Assembly: GCA_024234855.1 (NCBI GenBank)
Contig: JACKNN010000001.1
Span: 806,001-870,000 of the forward strand
Length of the DNA stretch: 64,000 nucleotides
Source of the DNA: Pseudomonadales bacterium
GTDB lineage: Bacteria; Pseudomonadota; Gammaproteobacteria; Pseudomonadales; Halieaceae
Direction of reading: 5' to 3'
Part shown: positions 1-7,978 of the stretch, one piece after another
Numbering within the stretch: the stretch's first letter is position 1
How the letters are laid out: each line of letters opens with the position of its first letter
The notes under the pieces: generated by a model
What the model saw: the letters and a program-made list of their open reading frames with translations, nothing else
Database searches by the model: none
Told to the model about the DNA's origin: nothing
Program-made: the position numbers and the translations under genes

Positions 1-1180
1 CGTCGAACGTTCCCTGCAGTTGCAGCTGGCCGCCGTGGACCATGCCCGTCAGCGAATCGATGCGGATGACGCCGTCCACCGCCCGCAGCGCCAGGTGCAG
101 GTTCTGGATGCGGTGGCCGCCCAGGAGTGCGCTGTCGACGGTGAGATCGGCGCGGGTGTCTATTGCGCGCAGGGCGGCCAGCGGCAGTGGATCATCAGCA
201 GAGGCGGCGGGCTGCTGTGCCGCCCCGCCCGCCGCATCGGGCCCGGCGAGCGCCAGCAGGGCGGGATCAAACTGGTTGAAATGCAGGGTGGCATCGATCT
301 GCGGGCTCTCGAAGGCAGTGTAGCGCAGGCTGCCCTCGCCCCGTGTGCCGGCCGCCTCCAGTAACAGTTGCAGGTCGGCGGACCGCCGGTTGAGGTCAGC
401 CTCGCCGCTGGCCTGCAGTTTGAGGAGGTCGGCGGCTATACCGATGAGTTCGATCTCGAGGCCGTCCAGGACCAGTTGCTGCCGTTGCTGGTCGAGCCGG
501 ACAGTGCCCTGCAGAGCCAGAGTAATGGCTTGCTCTGCCGGCAGTCGCAGCTTCCCCTGCAGTTTGATGGGGCGGGCATCCAGATTGAGGTCTTGCGCCT
601 CAAGCCGCTGTACCTCGATTACGGTGGGCGCGGCGCCGTCGGCGGCCAGCAATTCCAGCCGCGCGTCCGTCAGCCTCAGCATCTGCACATTGAGCGCCAG
701 CGGCAGCGCCAGGGCCACCTCTGCCCCGGCGGCCGCGCCGGCTTCGGCCTGGGACTGGCGGCGCTGCAGGTAGAATTCATCGAGCTGGGCGTCACTCATC
801 GAGCTGCTGTCGATTTTCGCCTCTTTCTCAGTGGCGGCTATTCTGCTGGTAAGACCGTCGAGGCTGAGCGTGTGGACCTCCACCCGGCCGGACAAAAGCG
901 GCAGCAGCTGCAGCCCCAGCTGCAGCGACCGTACCTGCAAACCGGCCTGTTCCTCCCCTGGCATGGCCAGGCTGACGTCCGCCAGTGACAGCCCGATCCG
1001 GGGTATCAGTGCCAGCTCGACTGGCCCCTCCACGGTGAGCGTGGCACCGGTTTGCTCCCTGATGGCGGCGCTGGCCAGTTCGAGGAGTTTATCCTTGTCC
1101 ACGAACAGCGGTAACAGCAGCAGCGCTACCAGGGTCAATGCAAGGGGCGCAACGATCAGCAGAGCCTTGGTACGTGTCAT
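1..1180 (-). CDS. AsmA family protein (partial, C-terminus off window)
   Basis: The frame is open from an ATG at 1180 to the window edge, giving about 393 residues with no stop. It starts MTRTKALLIVAPLALTLVAL, a single N-terminal membrane anchor. An AsmA-type segment of alternating hydrophobic residues follows, with phrases such as GATLTVEGPVEL and RIGLSLADVSL typical of the AsmA/TamB-like repeating groove. AsmA-family proteins sit in the inner membrane with a large periplasmic part and are linked to outer-membrane lipid transport or homeostasis. It lies 9 bp downstream of avtA on the same strand, so the two are probably co-transcribed. Family assignment is good; the specific role is unknown. 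Given the lipid island next door, a part in moving glycolipid is possible but only inferred. Confidence 0.8.
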   Translation of the reverse strand, partial: MTRTKALLIVAPLALTLVALLLLPLFVDKDKLLELASAAIREQTGATLTVEGPVELALIPRIGLSLADVSLAMPGEEQAGLQVRSLQLGLQLLPLLSGRVEVHTLSLDGLTSRIAATEKEAKIDSSSMSDAQLDEFYLQRRQSQAEAGAAAGAEVALALPLALNVQMLRLTDARLELLAADGAAPTVIEVQRLEAQDLNLDARPIKLQGKLRLPAEQAITLALQGTVRLDQQRQQLVLDGLEIELIGIAADLLKLQASGEADLNRRSADLQLLLEAAGTRGEGSLRYTAFESPQIDATLHFNQFDPALLALAGPDAAGGAAQQPAASADDPLPLAALRAIDTRADLTVDSALLGGHRIQNLHLALRAVDGVIRIDSLTGMVHGGQLQLQGTFD

Positions 1181-1189
1181 GGCGGTTCC

Positions 1190-2446
1190 CTAAATTGCCT
1201 GGTAGGCCCGTGCGACCTCCTCGGCGATGATAGCTACCCCGCGGCGCACGGCCTCCGGATCCTGGGCGTAGGAGACCCGCAGGCACTGGTGCCGGTGCGG
1301 CCAGTCCGGGTCTATGCCTACGAAGAAGTTGTGCCCGGGCACCACCAGCACACCGCGCCGCTTCAGGCGTTGGTAGAGTTCCTGGCTGGTGATCGGCAGG
1401 TCCTCGAACCACAGCCACAGGAAGATGGCCCCCTCGGGTTTGTGGATGTGGTAGGGCAAGTCGCCCAGCTGCTCGCGAAACCACTGCACGGTCTGCTGTG
1501 AACGCTCGCGGTAATGCGGGGCGATGCAGTCCCGGCTCAGGGAGAGAATCTCGCCGCTGTCGAACAGTGCCCCGGCCAGGGCCGGGCCCAGGTTGCCGCA
1601 GGCCAGGCTGACGATGGTATTGGCGCTGGTGAAGGCGCGGATGATGTCATCGCGCGCGATGACGATGCCGGTGCGCACGCCGGGCAGGCCCAGTTTGGAC
1701 AGGCTGAGGGTGAGTATGGTGTTGTCGTTCCAGTGGGGCGTGGCATCGGTAAACACGATGCTGGGGAATGGCAGGCCGTAGGCGCCATCGACGATCAGCG
1801 GGATGTCCCGCTCCCGGGCGATGTCGTCGAGGTGGGTCATCTCCGCATCGGTCAGCACGTTGCCAGTGGGATTGGTGGGCCGCGACACACACAGGGCCCC
1901 GATCTCACCGGCCGCCGCCAGGTGGGAAAAGTCCACGTGGTACTTGAACAGGTGATCCCCCAGCAGCTCGATACTGGGTTGGGTGGCGGTGAAGAAATGA
2001 TCGGACAGGCCGATATCGCCGTAGCCGATGTACTCCGGTGCCAGCGGCAGGTGGATGGAGCGCCGGCTGCCATCGGGCATGACCCCCGCGAACATGTTGT
2101 ACAACACAAAAAAAGCCGACTGGCTGCCGTTGCTGATGGCGATATTGTCAGCGGACAGCTCCCAGTTGAACTGGCGGTTCAGGAAACCGGCGAGTTGCTG
2201 GCGGAACCGGCGGTCGCCCTGGGGCGCCTGATAGACGCCGAACAGCTCGTGGCGCTGGGTCGGGTCCGCCAGGATGGCCTCCAACCGCTGCTGGAACACC
2301 GTTTCAATCACCGGCAGGCGGGCGGGATTACCGCCGCCCATGAAAATCATGTCCGGGTTGTCCTTCAGGGCGCTGCTGAGATCATCCATCAACTCAACGA
2401 TGCCCGATTCACCGGCAAATTTGTTGCCGAAGGCCGATAGCTTCAC
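1190..2446 (-). CDS. avtA: Valine--pyruvate aminotransferase
   Basis: PLP-dependent fold-type I transaminase of 418 residues that interconverts valine and 2-oxoisovalerate using pyruvate/alanine. The sequence follows E. coli AvtA along its whole length: FMGGGNPARLP near the N-terminus, ISNGSQSAFF, SRPTNPTGNV, the PLP-lysine segment TLSLSKLGLPG, and PEGAIFLWLWF followed by VPGHNFFVG. The start is GTG at 2446 with GAGGGAG about 10 bp upstream. The AsmA-like gene follows 9 bp after its stop. Its length equals the family norm and nothing looks damaged. Confidence 0.95.
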   Translation of the reverse strand: MKLSAFGNKFAGESGIVELMDDLSSALKDNPDMIFMGGGNPARLPVIETVFQQRLEAILADPTQRHELFGVYQAPQGDRRFRQQLAGFLNRQFNWELSADNIAISNGSQSAFFVLYNMFAGVMPDGSRRSIHLPLAPEYIGYGDIGLSDHFFTATQPSIELLGDHLFKYHVDFSHLAAAGEIGALCVSRPTNPTGNVLTDAEMTHLDDIARERDIPLIVDGAYGLPFPSIVFTDATPHWNDNTILTLSLSKLGLPGVRTGIVIARDDIIRAFTSANTIVSLACGNLGPALAGALFDSGEILSLSRDCIAPHYRERSQQTVQWFREQLGDLPYHIHKPEGAIFLWLWFEDLPITSQELYQRLKRRGVLVVPGHNFFVGIDPDWPHRHQCLRVSYAQDPEAVRRGVAIIAEEVARAYQAI

Positions 2447-2627
2447 AGCGGCTGGCTCCCTCAGGTGAAAGGTTCGATCTTACCTGACACTGGCGCCAAA
2501 CGCATGGCAATGCGACGGCTCGAAACTCGTCCCGGGCGCGCGGAATCGGGCGCTGTTTGCGTAAATTGTCACTGTCCATGGCCCGGTCGCGGCCGTATAC
2601 TTTTGCTTTTACTCACCCTGGTGAACG

Positions 2628-3389
2628 ATGAGCGCAAACGACCAGCAGTTCCTGAACCCCGCCGTGATCGAGTCTATAGATTCGGCGGCATTTCGTGCAA
2701 AGGAACCGTTTCCCTGGGTTAATCCGCAGTACTTTATCCGCCCTGAACGTTATCCTGAGCTACTGGCGAGCATGCCGGATATCGCCCGGTTCCGGGCCTT
2801 TTTCGGCAAACAGCGCAAGCATGGGCAGGCCAGCCACGACCGCTATGTGCTGGACTACGAGGATGGCATGGAACTGGCCGCCCCCTGGGCCGGTCTTATC
2901 GCCGAGCTGCGCGCCGACGGCTACCGCAAGTTTGTATGCAATATGCTGGATGTCAGCCATGTGCGCTTTCGCTTTCACTGGCACTTCACACCCAACGGCG
3001 GTGAAGTCTCGCCCCACTGTGATTCCAAGGGCAAGATCGGCTCCCAGATTTTTTACCTCAATACCGAGAATGACTGGCAGTGGGACTGGGGCGGGGAGAC
3101 CGTCATCCTGGATGACGGAGGGCGCATAGAGGCGGGCAATGCCCCCGGCTTTGACGACTTCGTCGCGGAATACCCCGCTGAAACACGGGACAACCGCAGC
3201 CTCATATTCGGGCGCAGGGGCAATTCCTGGCATGGGGTGCGGCGTATTAACTGCCCGGAAAACCATTTTCGCAAGGTGTTTATCGTGGTATTCGAGGAAT
3301 ACCGCCCACTGCGAATGGCGTCGAAGAAGCTCCGCCGCCTGCTGACCGGCGCCGAACTGGTGACGGAAAAAGAGCGCCTGATGTACTGA
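2628..3389 (+). CDS. 2OG-Fe(II) oxygenase-like protein (paralogue 1 of 3)
   Basis: 253 residues with the double-stranded beta-helix signature of 2-oxoglutarate/Fe(II) dioxygenases: SPHCDS gives the HxD pair (H130, D132), H202 in SWHGVR the distal histidine, and R215 in FRKVF a likely 2OG-binding arginine. It is closely related to the 238-residue protein at 35937: both have HDRY, FRFHWH, SPHCDS and LDDGG in the same order. Such enzymes hydroxylate lipids, sugars or proteins. It is followed 16 bp later by a sulfotransferase-family gene on the same strand. The substrate is unknown; a hydroxylation in surface lipid or glycan tailoring fits the context. It runs divergently from avtA across a 181-bp gap in which I see no confident promoter. 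Confidence 0.75.
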   Translation: MSANDQQFLNPAVIESIDSAAFRAKEPFPWVNPQYFIRPERYPELLASMPDIARFRAFFGKQRKHGQASHDRYVLDYEDGMELAAPWAGLIAELRADGYRKFVCNMLDVSHVRFRFHWHFTPNGGEVSPHCDSKGKIGSQIFYLNTENDWQWDWGGETVILDDGGRIEAGNAPGFDDFVAEYPAETRDNRSLIFGRRGNSWHGVRRINCPENHFRKVFIVVFEEYRPLRMASKKLRRLLTGAELVTEKERLMY

Positions 3390-3405
3390 TGCCCGGTCCT
3401 GCGTA

Positions 3406-4344
3406 ATGTCGTCCGAAGCCAAGCCCCCGCTGTTGATTCTGGGAGCACCGCCCAGAGGTGGCAATCACCTGCTGCGCGGGCTGCTGGATCACCACCCCCA
3501 GTTATTGCTGCCGCCGGACGAGGATTATTTCGTCCGTCACCTGTCACGCCACCCGCTGCTGCGCTGGCGCGGTATGCTCAGCTCGCGCAGCGGCGCGCCG
3601 GGGTTTTTCCGCCAGTTGCAAAAGGACGGGCACCTGGAGCGCATCAACGCGGGGCACGGCACCGAGGTTTTCGGCACCGAGGATTCGCTGGACCTGGACG
3701 CCTACTATCGCTACATCAGCGAGCATCACGAGCGCGCCAGCGTGGACAGCCTGGTGCGCAACCACGTGGAAGCGCTGGCGGTGGCCCTGGGGCACGTCGA
3801 GGGGGATGGGCGCCTGCGCGTCATCTTCTGCGCCCTGCAGCCGAGCAACAGCGACCTGATCAGGGTGGGCCGCTTACTGGCGCGCAGCTACGATGTGCGC
3901 GGCATATTCCTGGTGCGCGACCCCAGGGCACACCTGAGTTCCAAGCTGGTGCGCAATCCCACCCTCAGCCTGGGACGTTTCTGCCAGCGGCAGAATCGCT
4001 ACTGGCAGGAGATCGACGAATTCGCCGAGGCGTTCGGTCCGGCGCTGCGCCTGCGTTTCGAGGAACTGGTAACCGATACCGAGGCGAGCATGCGTCGGGT
4101 GTGCGAGTTCGCCGGGATCGAATTTTCGCCTGGCGTACTGGAGTACACCCAGGGCGGCGAGGCCAGCCGCAGCAATTCCTCTTTCGGCGCCAGCGCCGGT
4201 ATCGACCACGCCGTGCTGATGCGCTACCGCGATACCCTGCCGCCGGAGACGGTGGCCTATCTCCAGCAGCACTGCCTGCCGCAGCTGTTCTGGCCGGGTT
4301 CGGGCGAGGACGATACCGTGCGGGAGATCACCCGGTCGGCTTAG
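3406..4344 (+). CDS. Sulfotransferase family protein (divergent member)
   Basis: 312 residues. LLILGAPPRGGNHLLRGLL near the N-terminus resembles the PAPS 5'-phosphosulfate loop, though Arg-Gly-Gly replaces the usual Lys-Ser-Gly. IFLVRDPRAHLSS is the 3'-phosphate-binding block seen in sulfotransferases. LRFEELVTDTEASMRRVCEFAG is the downstream helix common to bacterial members (bases and residues beyond this are not conserved in an obvious way). It is more distant from the four other sulfotransferases of this window than they are from each other. It follows the 2OG oxygenase closely (16 bp) and ends convergent with the acyltransferase at 4424. Acceptor unknown. Confidence 0.7.
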   Translation: MSSEAKPPLLILGAPPRGGNHLLRGLLDHHPQLLLPPDEDYFVRHLSRHPLLRWRGMLSSRSGAPGFFRQLQKDGHLERINAGHGTEVFGTEDSLDLDAYYRYISEHHERASVDSLVRNHVEALAVALGHVEGDGRLRVIFCALQPSNSDLIRVGRLLARSYDVRGIFLVRDPRAHLSSKLVRNPTLSLGRFCQRQNRYWQEIDEFAEAFGPALRLRFEELVTDTEASMRRVCEFAGIEFSPGVLEYTQGGEASRSNSSFGASAGIDHAVLMRYRDTLPPETVAYLQQHCLPQLFWPGSGEDDTVREITRSA

Positions 4345-4423
4345 CATTGCGGGCGGGCACGGTGGCGAGGTTGGGCTCAGCTGCCTGGTCCGGAGCAGCC
4401 TCGCCAATTGGTCCATCGCAACG

Positions 4424-5356
4424 TCACAGCTTGTGCGCTTTCGGCCAGCGTCGCTTCAGGCAGATCCACTGCTCGGGGTATTGCCTGATCCACTGTTCGA
4501 AGTGCCGGTTGATCTCCGCGGTCATTGCCAGTACCTGGTCTTTTTGCGGTGCGTCGGGGATGGGGCTGCGCAGCGGTTCGTACACTGTGATGCGGTAGTG
4601 CCCTGCCGGCAGGCGTTCGGCGCGCGCCACGACCAGTGCCGCGCCTGTGCGCAGGGCCAGGCCCGCGGCGCTGGTGCCGGTGAGGGCGTCCCGGCCGAAG
4701 AACGGCACCAGCTTGCCGCTGTCCAGGCGGGTATCCATCGCCATGTTAATGCTGTGCCCGGCGGTCAGCTCCTTGATCAGCGGCCGCAGGCCCGCCTCGG
4801 AGGAGATCAATTGTTCGCCGAGAAAATGGCGCAGGCCGTGCATCAGTTCGGCCACCACAGTATTGGATTCGGGTGCGTAAATGGTGTTGATGGTCAGGTT
4901 GTAATGCTTGGTGACCAGTGGTGCCACCTGCCAGGGCCCCACATGGGCAGTGACAAAAATCGCGGGCTTTCTTGCTGTCATCAATTCGTGGGCTGCCGGG
5001 TGCACCACGAACTCAATACGCTGCTCCCGCTCCTCCCAGATCTGCTCCAGCTTGATCAGCTCCGCAGCGGAATCCCCAAGGCTGCGGAAAATCTTGCGCA
5101 TGGTTTGCTCTCGCCACTCCTCGCTGGCGTCGGGGAAGGCGATGGCGAGATTGATTTTGGCCTTCTTTGCCTTGTCGCTGAGGGGCCCCACCAGGCCAAA
5201 CGCGAAAGCCGAGACCCCGCGGGCCCGTTCCACCGACAGCCGGCGCATCAGCCAGAAGATAAACCGGAAACCCGCCGCCTCCACCCGCTGGGCCATAGAC
5301 ACCAGGAACGGTGCCTTGCGAGCCAGCCGCTTGGGGATGAAATAAAATTGCGGCAC
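4424..5356 (-). CDS. LpxL/HtrB-like lysophospholipid acyltransferase, catalytic acid replaced
   Basis: 310 residues of the lipid A late-acyltransferase family: a hydrophobic N-terminal region, NLAIAFPDAS, a catalytic-block region FVTAHVGPWQVAP, and a C-terminal EQWICLKRRWP. In LpxL enzymes the catalytic motif is H-x4-D/E. Here it reads H138-VGPW-Q143, so the acidic residue is Gln. This could mean loss of activity, altered chemistry or a binding role. It is the last gene of a minus-strand run (acyl-AMP ligase, reductase, LpxL-like, hydroxylase, this gene), 9 bp after the hydroxylase. Acylation of a sphingolipid or other glycolipid is the likely theme rather than core lipid A synthesis, but this is inferred. 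Confidence 0.8.
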   Translation of the reverse strand: MPQFYFIPKRLARKAPFLVSMAQRVEAAGFRFIFWLMRRLSVERARGVSAFAFGLVGPLSDKAKKAKINLAIAFPDASEEWREQTMRKIFRSLGDSAAELIKLEQIWEEREQRIEFVVHPAAHELMTARKPAIFVTAHVGPWQVAPLVTKHYNLTINTIYAPESNTVVAELMHGLRHFLGEQLISSEAGLRPLIKELTAGHSINMAMDTRLDSGKLVPFFGRDALTGTSAAGLALRTGAALVVARAERLPAGHYRITVYEPLRSPIPDAPQKDQVLAMTAEINRHFEQWIRQYPEQWICLKRRWPKAHKL

Positions 5357-5365
5357 CGTCTAAGC

Positions 5366-5998
5366 TCAGCGCAGGCCTGGCTCGGTGCCGAACACTTTAT
5401 CCCACACGGGCGAACTCACCCCGTAACGGCCGCCCTCACCGGAAAAATGGTGCTTCAGGTGATAGTGCTTGAGGTACTTCGCCACCGGGTTGCGCATGGG
5501 GAAGTGGTGAGTCGAGTAGTGAATATAGTCGTATATCAGGTAGCCGATGATAAAAAAGGCGCAGAACGGCTGAATCCAGGGCTGCGGGATGAAAAGGCCA
5601 AACAGCAGGTACAGCACGAGCATGATGGGGATGGCGCCGGCGGGAGGCATCACCAGGCGGGTTTTGTCCTTGGGATCTTCGTGGTGATTGCCGTGAAACA
5701 GGAACACCAGCCATTTGCCCAGTTTGCTTTTCGCCGGGAAGTGAAACAGGAATCGGTGCAGGCAATACTCGCTCAGGGACCAGGTGAAGACGCCGGCGAT
5801 GCCGATCGCCAGCACCGGCAGCACCGGTAGCTGGTACACAACCAGACTGCGCCAGATAAGCCAGCCGGCGATGGGCCCCCACATCAGCAGGGGCGTGATG
5901 GGGTGGACGTGCGACAGGCGCTCGAGCAGGTCGTTCTCGAACAGGCGAATGGACTGGTGTTGCTTTTCAGGCTGCATAGGAATCGATTTCGGCGTCAT
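5366..5998 (-). CDS. Fatty acid hydroxylase / sterol desaturase superfamily membrane protein
   Basis: About 210 residues with the di-iron histidine boxes of this superfamily in order: HRFLFH, HGNHHE, HYSTHH and HYHLKHHF. Hydrophobic segments between them form a four-helix membrane core. Members include the FA2H/Scs7 enzymes that 2-hydroxylate the acyl chain of ceramide, and its position in a ceramide-type operon makes a sphingolipid chain hydroxylase the best guess. I chose ATG at 5998 because GGAGG lies 9 bp upstream. A TTG at 6007 and an ATG at 5977 are alternatives. The chosen start overlaps the 3' end of the preceding acyltransferase by 32 bp, suggesting translational coupling. Confidence 0.85.
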   Translation of the reverse strand: MTPKSIPMQPEKQHQSIRLFENDLLERLSHVHPITPLLMWGPIAGWLIWRSLVVYQLPVLPVLAIGIAGVFTWSLSEYCLHRFLFHFPAKSKLGKWLVFLFHGNHHEDPKDKTRLVMPPAGAIPIMLVLYLLFGLFIPQPWIQPFCAFFIIGYLIYDYIHYSTHHFPMRNPVAKYLKHYHLKHHFSGEGGRYGVSSPVWDKVFGTEPGLR

Positions 5999-6956
5999 GG
6001 CCGCCAACCTCCGGTTGATTGGGTACGGTGTTCTTGGGCCACAGGCGCTTGGAGCAAAACCAGTCTGCGGGGCGCTGGCGAATCCAGTCCTCGAACAGGT
6101 TGTGTACTTGCTGGATCATGTCCGTCGCCCGGCTGGCCTCATCGGCCCCGGGGTTGCGGGGACGCACCGGGGGGTGAAATATCACGCGGTAGCGCGCGTC
6201 CGTTAAGCGTTCCACCTGAATCGGCACCAGGTCGCAGTGCCGCTTCAGTGCCAGCTTGGCCGGCAGCAGGGTAGAGGTCTTGTCGTGGCCGAAAAAGCCG
6301 ATGGGAACACCATCGTCCACCCGCCGGTCCATGACCATCGCCGCTGAGCGGCCCTCCTTCAGTGCCCGCATCAGCAGCCGGGCGCTGTTGTCCCGGGGCA
6401 GCAGCTGGCAGTTCAGGGCCTGGCGGGATTCCAGCAACAGGCGGTTCAGCAGCGGATTGGTGGGCGGCGAGTACAGGCTGGCATTGGGTATGCCCAGCTT
6501 GGCCATGGCGGAGCAGGCCACTTCCCAGTTGCTGAGGTGGGCGGCCACGAATACGCAGGGTTGGCTCGGGTCGCTGTAGGTGACAATGGGTTCGCGGATC
6601 TCGATCACCAGGCGATCCTCGTCCCTGAGCAGGACATCCAGGTGGGGATACTCCGCCAGCACCCGACCCGCCTGGCCCCAGGCGCGCGCGACCAGCGTAT
6701 CGAGCTGGTCGTCGTCCAGTTCGGGAAATGCCAGCGCCAGGTTGCTGCGGAAAATCGCGGTCTTGCGCTTCATCCGCGAGCCGGCCCAGGCGCCGACCCG
6801 GCCGCCGAAACGGGAGGCGGCGTCAACCGGCAGTCGTCGCGCCAGCCAGACCACCAGCCAGATAAGGGCATAATCGAGGCGCCACAGCAGTCGCTGCAGG
6901 AAGCGATGCTCCCGCGCCAGTTTGCGCAGTGAATTGCCAACAATAAACTCAGCCAA
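5967..6956 (-). CDS. LpxL/HtrB-like lysophospholipid acyltransferase (catalytic motif intact)
   Basis: 329 residues, inner-membrane acyltransferase of the LpxL family. It has an N-terminal hydrophobic helix (YALIWLVVWLA), NLALAFPELD, the catalytic HLSNWE (H140, E145; intact H-x4-E), and C-terminal ADWFCSKRLWP. It transfers an acyl chain, normally from acyl-ACP, to a lipid acceptor. The start is TTG at 6956; no better upstream start was seen. It is the third gene of the operon that begins with the acyl-AMP ligase, 86 bp after the reductase, and overlaps the hydroxylase gene. Compare the partner at 4424, where the acidic residue is lost: the two may act as an active/inactive pair. Confidence 0.85.
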   Translation of the reverse strand: MAEFIVGNSLRKLAREHRFLQRLLWRLDYALIWLVVWLARRLPVDAASRFGGRVGAWAGSRMKRKTAIFRSNLALAFPELDDDQLDTLVARAWGQAGRVLAEYPHLDVLLRDEDRLVIEIREPIVTYSDPSQPCVFVAAHLSNWEVACSAMAKLGIPNASLYSPPTNPLLNRLLLESRQALNCQLLPRDNSARLLMRALKEGRSAAMVMDRRVDDGVPIGFFGHDKTSTLLPAKLALKRHCDLVPIQVERLTDARYRVIFHPPVRPRNPGADEASRATDMIQQVHNLFEDWIRQRPADWFCSKRLWPKNTVPNQPEVGGHDAEIDSYAA

Positions 6957-7042
6957 GGCCCTGATCTACCCGCTAGTAATCTCGCTCGATCCAGCCGCCA
7001 ATTATACCGCAGGCCGACGGCGGGTCGGGCCGGAATTTGCTG

Positions 7043-7978
7043 TCATAGTTCCGCTTTGCGCAGCGCTTCCAGGCCCTGCCGCAAGGTGATTTCAGGGCGC
7101 CAGCCAGTGGCCCGGGTGATGGTCTCGTTGTCCGTCACCCAGTCGTTGTGGCGCAGTTCCCGCAGCTTGGGCGGCGTCAGCATGGGCGCCCGACCGGTCA
7201 GCCTGGCGGCGTAGAGATTCAGCCAGGCCACACAGTCCAGCGGCCGCCGGGGTACCTGCCAGAGGCGCACTTTGCGGCCCCAGGTGGCCGCCACCAGGTC
7301 CGCCAGCTCGCGCCAGTCATAGCCGTCGTGCTTGCCGTCGCACGGGGTGAGTACCTGATGGGTGGCGGCGTCAGATTGCAGGCAGGCGATGATCGCGGCG
7401 ACCAGGTCAGTCACGTGGATAAGGGAGATGCGGGCGGTGGTCGCCCCGGGTACCGGGGCGATACCCCGGGCCATGGCCTGGAACACAGGCAACATTTCCC
7501 TGTCGCCGGGTCCGTACACGGCGGGGGGGCGCAGTGCCACCCAGTCCAGTTGCAGTTGCCGGGCCAGCAGCTCCTCGCCGGCCCGCTTGCTGGCGGCATA
7601 CCAGGACAGGTCGGGCTCCCGGGCGGCCAGGGAAGAAAGCAGCAGTACACGAGGTGGTTCGGCCCGGGCGGTCACGGCGGCCAGCAGCGCGGCGGTGCCG
7701 GCGACATTGATGTGGCTGAATGCCTCGCTGGAAGCGCCCCTGACAGCGCCGGCCGCGTGGATTACGGCGGCGCATCCGCTCACCAGTTGCTGCAGTGCGC
7801 CGGCATCGTCCAGGTCACCCTCGATGAGCGTGACGCCGAGGTCGCTGAGGTGGCGGGCCCTGTCGGGTGATCGGGCCAGCGCTGTTACGAGATAGCCGCT
7901 TTGCAGCAGCTCGGCACACAGTACGGTGCCGATAAACCCTGTGGCGCCGGTGACGGCGACCAGGCTGCCGCGGGTAAT
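7043..7978 (-). CDS. NAD-dependent epimerase/dehydratase family, probable ceramide-type reductase (CerR-like)
   Basis: Extended short-chain dehydrogenase of about 311 residues. Rossmann motif GATGFIG (G11, G14, G17) and catalytic Y127-xxx-K131 (YAASK) are present. In Caulobacter the NAD-dependent epimerase-like CerR reduces the 3-keto group in bacterial ceramide synthesis, and its gene neighbours are SPT, ACP and an acyl-ACP ligase. The same set is present here. The start is unusual: the frame contains no ATG, GTG or TTG upstream of the Rossmann motif. An ATT sits exactly where TGATG stop/start coupling would place an ATG, overlapping the TGA of the upstream ligase. I use ATT at 7978. A GTG at 7783 would delete the nucleotide-binding motif and is unlikely. 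Confidence 0.8.
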   Translation of the reverse strand: MTRGSLVAVTGATGFIGTVLCAELLQSGYLVTALARSPDRARHLSDLGVTLIEGDLDDAGALQQLVSGCAAVIHAAGAVRGASSEAFSHINVAGTAALLAAVTARAEPPRVLLLSSLAAREPDLSWYAASKRAGEELLARQLQLDWVALRPPAVYGPGDREMLPVFQAMARGIAPVPGATTARISLIHVTDLVAAIIACLQSDAATHQVLTPCDGKHDGYDWRELADLVAATWGRKVRLWQVPRRPLDCVAWLNLYAARLTGRAPMLTPPKLRELRHNDWVTDNETITRATGWRPEITLRQGLEALRKAEL

